Shown: positions 58,839 through 64,000 of the stretch, one piece after another
How positions within the stretch are numbered: position 1 is the stretch's first letter
How the letters are laid out: each line of letters opens with the position of its first letter
Source of the DNA: Acanthacorydalis orientalis
Lineage: Eukaryota > Arthropoda > Insecta > Megaloptera > Corydalidae
DNA: 64,000 nucleotides
Assembly (NCBI GenBank): GCA_034766995.1
Contig: CM068313.1
Span: 19,561,512-19,625,511 of the forward strand
Direction: 5' to 3'
Program-made: the position numbers and the translations under genes
Notes under the pieces: model-generated
Seen by the model: the letters and a program-made list of their open reading frames with translations, nothing else
The model's database searches: none
Told to the model about the DNA's origin: nothing

Positions 58839-59930
58839 TGATGGTCAATTCTAGCGTATGTAGAACATATATCAAGACAATAACGTATTCTGTTGCCAAA
58901 CACACAAATGTACTAGTAATCGAAAGATTCTTAATAATAAATTTTCAAAATATATGGAATATATATTTTTTTATTAAATGTTATTTCTCTTTATGTGTTC
59001 CTTATATATCTTTAAATCAATGAAAATAAAACATTTTATTTTTGAAAATTGAATTTGTTTTCAATATACTTCATTCAATATTTAATCTGTTTTATTAACA
59101 ACTTCATACATTTTTAATTAGATCTTTTTTATTTACAGGTGAGTGTGAACTTCAAGATTGTTTAATCAATAAATCCGGCATATTAACAAGGTATTTTTTT
59201 TTAAATCAATACTATTTTTTCTATTAAAATAATTAGGATGTATGAATGTGCAATATTTTAAATTTGTTTTAAAGAACATATAAAAATGAGACCAGAAAAA
59301 CAAAATTTATTAAAAATGGAATTTATCAAAATTTTTTTCCAATATAAAGATGAATGTATGTCTAATCTGTAAAAGTAATGTATTGAATCTGAAAGTTCAC
59401 ATATTGATCTAAAATATTTTTGAGATACTTTAAATGTATAGTGTAGGTAGTTTAAAATTCATGTTTTGATTAAATTATCTCTAATAATTTTAATTAACGT
59501 TTGTTTTGTTTTATTTTCTGATACTTTTATTTGTATTACTGTACAAAGTAAATCTTAGAAATATTTTTGCTTCATTTGTATTTTTATAATTTTAAATAAG
59601 CATTCATTTCCATGAGCATTTATTTAAGTTTTTCATGATTTCTATATCACTTTACATCTCTAAATTTATAAAAAATAAAAAAAACAATTTGCAAATCGAA
59701 TTCTAAATTAAATATACCATTAATTTTAATGAACTATCACTGCATTTAAAATAAATATTTATTTATATATATATATATATATAAAATATATGTAGTGTAC
59801 TTTAACTGAACGAGAGTATTTTAATAGATTTGAAACATCAGTGATCGTTGTGAAAATATTTGTATAATAAATTATAAATGTTTTATGGAGTCAGATAGAT
59901 TAATACGTCGTTTTTCGTACAAATATTTAC

Positions 59931-60400
59931 TGGAGCGTGCTTTTTACCTTAATCTTTTTTTCGAATACAATTTTCCACCTTAATTACGTAATCAATTCCA
60001 GCACCTTTTTAACACTGACGTACAGTAGGAGGTTTGCAAGAAAAGGGTCGCTGCTTAAATAATTCTCATATATTATGCGGCAAACTACCCTTCCATGAAG
60101 TACATAGCATCACGGGTAAGCATCCGGAGCCACTTCATCAGAAACATCACAAATTATCTCAGCGTGGATGTTATGAATTACGCGCTGTGCGCGTGACGGC
60201 TCCAATTAGACTGTAGAGGGATGACGGCCAGCCCCAAACTAACCCCCGCGCGTTAATATGGACGTTCACTCACATACATTCAAACACGTTTATATACGAA
60301 CACACTTTCGTCTATAATATACACAGGCGGCACATGGACATCGACTCCTTACCCAACCCACAATAGACATTTTGAATTAACCGCCTTAAAACGTATATGT
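59931..60400. promoter_or_regulatory. G+C-richer island upstream of candidate exon
   Basis: A CpG-containing island leading into the candidate exon at 60401-60523. It contains the perfect inverted repeat ACGCGC-TGT-GCGCGT at 60180-60194 and a run CCCCCGCGCG near 60244. The plus strand is open at 60034-60216 (60 codons, H- and C-rich), which is not persuasive. Its position just 5' of a frame ending in a good splice donor makes promoter or 5' untranslated sequence the leading guess. There is no clear TATA and initiator pair. Confidence 0.3.
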
Positions 60401-60523
60401 ATGTACAGTGAAAACCCTCTTCCACTCCACATGGCCAGCGCTATCGTTAACCTGGGTACCGTGCCGTGTTCTGCAACCCTTTCTCAATGTCCAAGGCCCG
60501 TCATTGTCAAGCCGCTTGTGCAG
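60401..60523 (+). CDS. Candidate 5' coding exon with splice donor
   Basis: ATG at 60401 (MYSENPLPLH) and a second ATG at 60431 in the better context CACATGG open a frame that reads MASAIVNLGTVPCSATLSQC, then PRPVIVKPLVQ. After the CAG at 60521-60523 comes GTAAAAT, giving the strong donor CAG|GTAAAA with phase 0. A second donor-like TCA|GTGAGT lies at 60536-60544. The frame itself continues to a stop at 60593-60595, so it is also an uninterrupted 64-codon ORF. The peptide is not acidic and could be an organelle-targeting or secretory N-terminus, but is not recognised. It could be the 5' exon of a gene continuing beyond this region. Confidence 0.35.
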
Positions 60524-60814
60524 GTAAAATATCTGTCAGTGAGTTTGTCACCGGAATCAAATCTACCCCGTTTGCTCTCGGGTGAAATTGGTTAATCGGC
60601 TGAAAGTGTTGTAAATTGTTGTGAAATATGATCATGGTGAATGGATTCCGGCGGTCCTACTCGTGGATCTGACGTGTTGCTACGATATTAATTAATTTAG
60701 CTTTTTTTTTTTTAATTGTGACTTGATCATGAAATGCTATTCGTGTAAAAGAAATACAATTCATATTTAAAATTTTCATGAGTACCTGGTAAATATCTTC
60801 ACCATTTCATTAAT

Positions 60815-60835
60815 TGTTACATATATTACATATAT

Positions 60836-60873
<38 letters not shown>
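60815..60873. repeat. (TTACATATA)n-(AT)n microsatellite
   Basis: Three TTACATATA units lead into about 34 bases of alternating AT. Confidence 0.93.
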
Positions 60874-60875
<2 letters not shown>

Positions 60876-61848
60876 AACATCTGAATGTATGAAAATATCT
60901 ATTAAAACAAAAATGCCAATAAATATGAAAATGGATTAAAGTTAAAATTGAAAGTTTATTTCCTCTTGAAAATATTATCATTAATTTTATTTTCTAATAT
61001 ATTCGCACAAATATATACAAACTCACGTAAGAAATCTATTAGAGTACAATCACGTTTTTTCTTTTTCCAATTTACAAAAATTATATTTATGTAAAGAAGT
61101 ATCCTGATTTATATCTAAATAAAATGAACTTATTATAATTTTTAAATTTAAGTACAAAAATTATGAAAAAAATATTATGTTGCCGAATAAAATTAATTAG
61201 TATTCATTATTTCTTTTATTCGAAAGTGTGGCTAAAAATAATATTTTTTATAATTGTGATTGATAACAATTAATTATGTGGTTGATTAAAGTAGATATAT
61301 ACTACATTTAATTTGAAAATTGAATTTATTTACTTTATATAATTATATTTAATGTTTCCAGAATACGACAAGAATAATTTTTCCACGTTTATTTTAAGAT
61401 AACACTTTATTTACAAATAGCAAGTAACATTTTCATTTACATAAAAACCTTCACTGTAAAAAATAAACATCTTCACTAGAAACACTTCGCCACATAACTG
61501 ATATATACAATACTTAGAGTTCAACTGTCGTCTTCAGACTTTCTTATTATTTGATTTTAAAGCACTGAAATTGACAGTTAAATTCTAGAAACACTTATTA
61601 GTTATTGTTTTTTTGTAAGAAATACATTTTATTACAACTTTTACTATCTTTTTCCGTATCATCAACTTATTAAGATGTATTTCATCATTTATTTAAAGTT
61701 AATGGTAACAATGGTTAATGTTTTCAAATAAATTTATAATTGATTAAAAAATTTTCCGTAAAATATTTTCAACTGTCATCAATTTTAAAAAGTTCTAATT
61801 ATTTTTATTATAAAAAAATCGTTCCATAAATATAGATGATTTTATAAG

Positions 61849-61853
<5 letters not shown>

Positions 61854-61918
<65 letters not shown>
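61854..61918. repeat. (AT)n microsatellite
   Basis: About 64 bases of alternating AT, one of the longest here. Confidence 0.95.
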
Positions 61919-62040
61919 CTCAGCTAGAATATATTCATAAATGCTGTTTTTGAATTATCTACTACTATACCTAGTTTGAATTCCTTACCAGCTTTTCAGT
62001 TTAGATAAAATGATTGTTTCAATTTAAGTGAGAGTTATTA

Positions 62041-62305
62041 GCCACGTAAAGTCAATGTTCTTTACATACATATCGAACAACATGTACCTACAAATATTAC
62101 CCACATAACAAACCTCCAAAAATAGCGTTTCACATATTGTTTGTTAATGAATCCGGTAGGACATTGGAAAAGCCAAACGGTATAGTTCTCTGGTGGCATA
62201 GTACGATATATCAGGCGTAAGGTATTATTCTCGATCAGCAGTTTAAGAAGACTTAAGGAGTGAGTGACAATATGCACATTAAACATGCATTAAAACGAGA
62301 TAGAC
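62041..62305. other. Island of ordinary composition upstream of signal-peptide frame
   Basis: About 265 bases less A/T-rich than the flanks, directly 5' of the frame at 62306. The minus strand is open at 62062-62286 (74 codons with an ATG near the right end, ending GTCCSICM), but that text is aromatic and cysteine-rich and probably incidental. CAGCAG at 62236-62241 could serve as a splice acceptor. Confidence 0.3.
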
Positions 62306-62482
62306 ATGTCGATACCATGGCGAAGCAGTTACAAACTGGTCGTTCTCTTTCTCCTAGCCTTCAACTGGGGCAATCGATACGTTTCATGCTTACTCTTGGC
62401 GTCTGCAACCCCTCGTCCACGTGATAATAGTCACAGACTTACTGAAAGACACAAGAAAGTGGATTTCGTTCTTTTATTGTGA
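62306..62482 (+). CDS. Candidate secreted peptide or first exon with signal peptide, 58 aa
   Basis: ATG at 62306 opens 58 codons to TGA at 62480-62482. The N-terminus MSIPWRSSYK is short and basic. It is followed by the hydrophobic core LVVLFLLAF, then NWGNRYVSCLLLASA, which ends in an ASA motif suited to signal peptidase, then the polar tail TPRPRDNSHRLTERHKK and VDFVLLL. Base n-region, hydrophobic core, small residues at -3 and -1 and a charged mature part are what secreted proteins show. With cleavage after ASA the mature part would be 24 residues. It may instead be a first exon, but the nearby GT dinucleotides (CAC|GTGATA, AAA|GTGGAT) are weak donors. No family is recognised. Confidence 0.4.
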   Translation: MSIPWRSSYKLVVLFLLAFNWGNRYVSCLLLASATPRPRDNSHRLTERHKKVDFVLLL

Positions 62483-63204
62483 ATTAAAATAATTGGAAAA
62501 GAAAGAAACTCAATTATAGAAATTAGATGCCAGAACGAAGATTTTTTTCTCATTAAATGATTATATTGTCATTAATATTATCTATGATAACATATCTTAG
62601 ATTACATTCATCTTCATTATAAGAGACTACACACACCTTTTCCGAAGATAATGATATTGAAGTGAAATTACACATAAAAATCGAATATATTTTATATTAC
62701 AAAAGATTTTCCATTAAAACTTGCTTAAATCAAATATACTTCTCTTAATTGGGTTATTAAAATTTTAACATTGATATTATAGACTGGAATGTGGTGTTCA
62801 CTTCTGTAAATTTAAATACTTTCTTCAGAAAATATTATAGTTTAATATTTTTTTTATAATATATGCTTCATTTCAGTACTAAGTTTACTTAAAGAAGAAT
62901 TCAGTTATAAGGATTGTACCAAACTAATGATTTTTTCCGTTAAAAAAATTATTTAAAGCTATACACTTTTTATTCTCAATTAATTTCATCTTATGAAAAT
63001 ATAATTAGTTAGAATAGATATCATTTAAAAATATATTTAATTACAATATTTCCCACTATAATTTTTCAACAACTTATTATCTACTTCAAAAATATTAATA
63101 TTACTTTTAGTTAAGAATACAAATCTAAAAGTATTTTTATATTCATAATTATTGACAATAATATAATTAGAGGTGCTAGTGTAATATCTGTCTACAAAAG
63201 TAAA
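62483..63204. other. A/T-rich spacer
   Basis: No feature seen. Confidence 0.55.
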
Positions 63205-63229
63205 ATCATATATATATATATATATATGC

Positions 63230-63267
<38 letters not shown>

Positions 63268-63364
63268 ATATATATGTATATATATTTGTGTATATATATA
63301 TATATCTATGTCTGTATATATATATATATATATATGTATGTGTATATAGATATGTATGTGTATG

Positions 63365-63399
<35 letters not shown>

Positions 63400-63432
63400 G
63401 TATGTATATGTATGTATATATACATATATATA
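63205..63432. repeat. Large compound (AT)n/(TATG)n microsatellite
   Basis: About 228 bases made almost wholly of alternating AT with GTAT, GTGTAT, GATATGTA and CTGTA interruptions, ending in TACAGGTATGTATATG. It is the largest simple repeat of the window. Several poly-YI and poly-MY open frames on both strands (63037-63462) come from it and are not genes. Confidence 0.95.
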
Positions 63433-63884
63433 AGATTTATGTGTAGGAAGCAAATTCACTAATAGTATTAAAAATCAAGTAAAATAACAAATAGTATATT
63501 TAAATATATTCCTGTACTATCGGATTCATATAATTTAGTGTCTTGTGAACCACTTGTTCTTTTTATTACGAACAATTTCGCTTTTCACCCATAAGATAGT
63601 TATAAATGAGATTCTTTAGTCTTTAAAATAAAAAATTAAGTTGAATTTCACTGAGTAGTAACAAAACAATAAATAGATTAGATAAAATCAAAAAAATACA
63701 TAATGAAATCAGAAAAAAGCTTTAAAAAGAAGAACTTAACATAAAAAATATTTAATATTAAAATCAAATTAGTATAAATTACATTAAAATGTAAACATTT
63801 TTTAAAAGATGTATCTATGTCATTGTTCATACTCTTATAACAATAATTAACAATAAATTTCTTCATTTATTAAATAAGAACATA

Positions 63885-63915
<31 letters not shown>

Positions 63916-64000
63916 TTCCATTTCAGTTATTCCAAATTTGAATATTTTAACATATTATTTTAATTAATAAAGAAGTTTATAAACATTATAAAATAAAAAG
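63433..64000. other. A/T-rich spacer
   Basis: Contains (AT)n at 63882-63912. Nothing else is visible up to the window edge. Confidence 0.6.

Larger units (their letters stand above)
56881..59930. other. A/T-rich spacer
   Basis: Contains (AT)n at 56923-56972, a minisatellite-like AAAAAATGTA region at 57406-57480 and (AT)n at 59762-59783. A hairpin with a forkhead-like GTAAACA core lies at 58809-58838. No gene is visible. Confidence 0.5.
60681..62040. other. A/T-rich spacer
   Basis: Contains ACATATATT repeats and (AT)n at 60815-60873, and (AT)n at 61854-61918. If 60401-60523 is an exon, this would be intron. Confidence 0.5.

Noticed and set aside
63037..63462. Several overlapping open frames of poly-YI/MY on both strands
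   Set aside because: All are produced by the alternating AT/GTAT repeat, which has no stop codons in these frames.
1..64000. tRNA, rRNA or CRISPR features
   Set aside because: I looked for tRNA T-loop words (GGTTCGA) in a cloverleaf context, long rRNA-like conserved text and regularly spaced repeats with unique spacers, and found none. The GGTTCGAG near 35952 is part of a simple inverted repeat, not a tRNA arm.

Overview
This is a strongly A+T-rich eukaryotic window that looks like insect nuclear DNA. Three things point there: long perfect (AT)n microsatellites about every 1-1.5 kb, several decayed mariner/Tc1 (IS630-family) DNA transposons of types common in arthropods, and no bacterial gene structure (no dense long ORFs, operons or ribosome binding sites). 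The insect order cannot be fixed from the sequence. No complete conventional gene is visible. The window is best read as intergenic DNA, or as the long introns of a gene whose exons are sparse.

The layout is an A/T-rich background with (AT)n tracts, interrupted by islands of a few hundred bases with near-ordinary base composition. The main islands are at about 7.14-7.51, 10.38-10.9, 11.64-12.0, 18.34-18.6, 20.69-21.03, 22.1-22.4, 30.48-31.0, 35.82-36.24, 39.44-39.66, 44.2-44.54, 45.28-45.6, 47.42-47.83, 48.66-49.06, 52.0-52.2, 52.98-53.64, 55.0-55.45, 56.18-56.88, 59.93-60.68 and 62.04-62.48 kb. They could be conserved regulatory elements, promoters or short exons. The most gene-like is the 59.9-62.5 kb stretch, which holds a possible 5' exon ending in a good splice donor (60401-60523) and a short ATG-initiated frame with a textbook signal peptide (62306-62482). 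Other coding-like fragments lie at 953-1144, 20831-21031, 27474-27707, 34753-35004, 36001-36123 and 53206-53286. None is recognised as a known protein.

Mobile DNA supplies the firmest annotations. There is an internally deleted Tc1/mariner relative (3569-4479). A near full-length cecropia/Hsmar1-like mariner (28812-30089, + strand) and a second copy of the same kind (50138-51404, - strand) are both broken by stops. A half mariner keeps only the helix-turn-helix part and the right terminal repeat (42669-43047). A further mariner type with different ends carries an in-frame deletion (31577-32249). A likely pogo/Tigger-type transposase C-terminus lies at 23403-23951. Two 213-bp foldback MITEs sit about 280 bp apart in opposite orientation (16635-16847 and 17126-17338).

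The structure least explained by known families is at 33.87-34.11 kb: a diverged direct repeat followed by a G+C-rich, self-complementary block bounded by a perfect 10-bp inverted repeat. A second is a pair of related 52-bp units exactly 150 bp apart at 25.5-25.7 kb.
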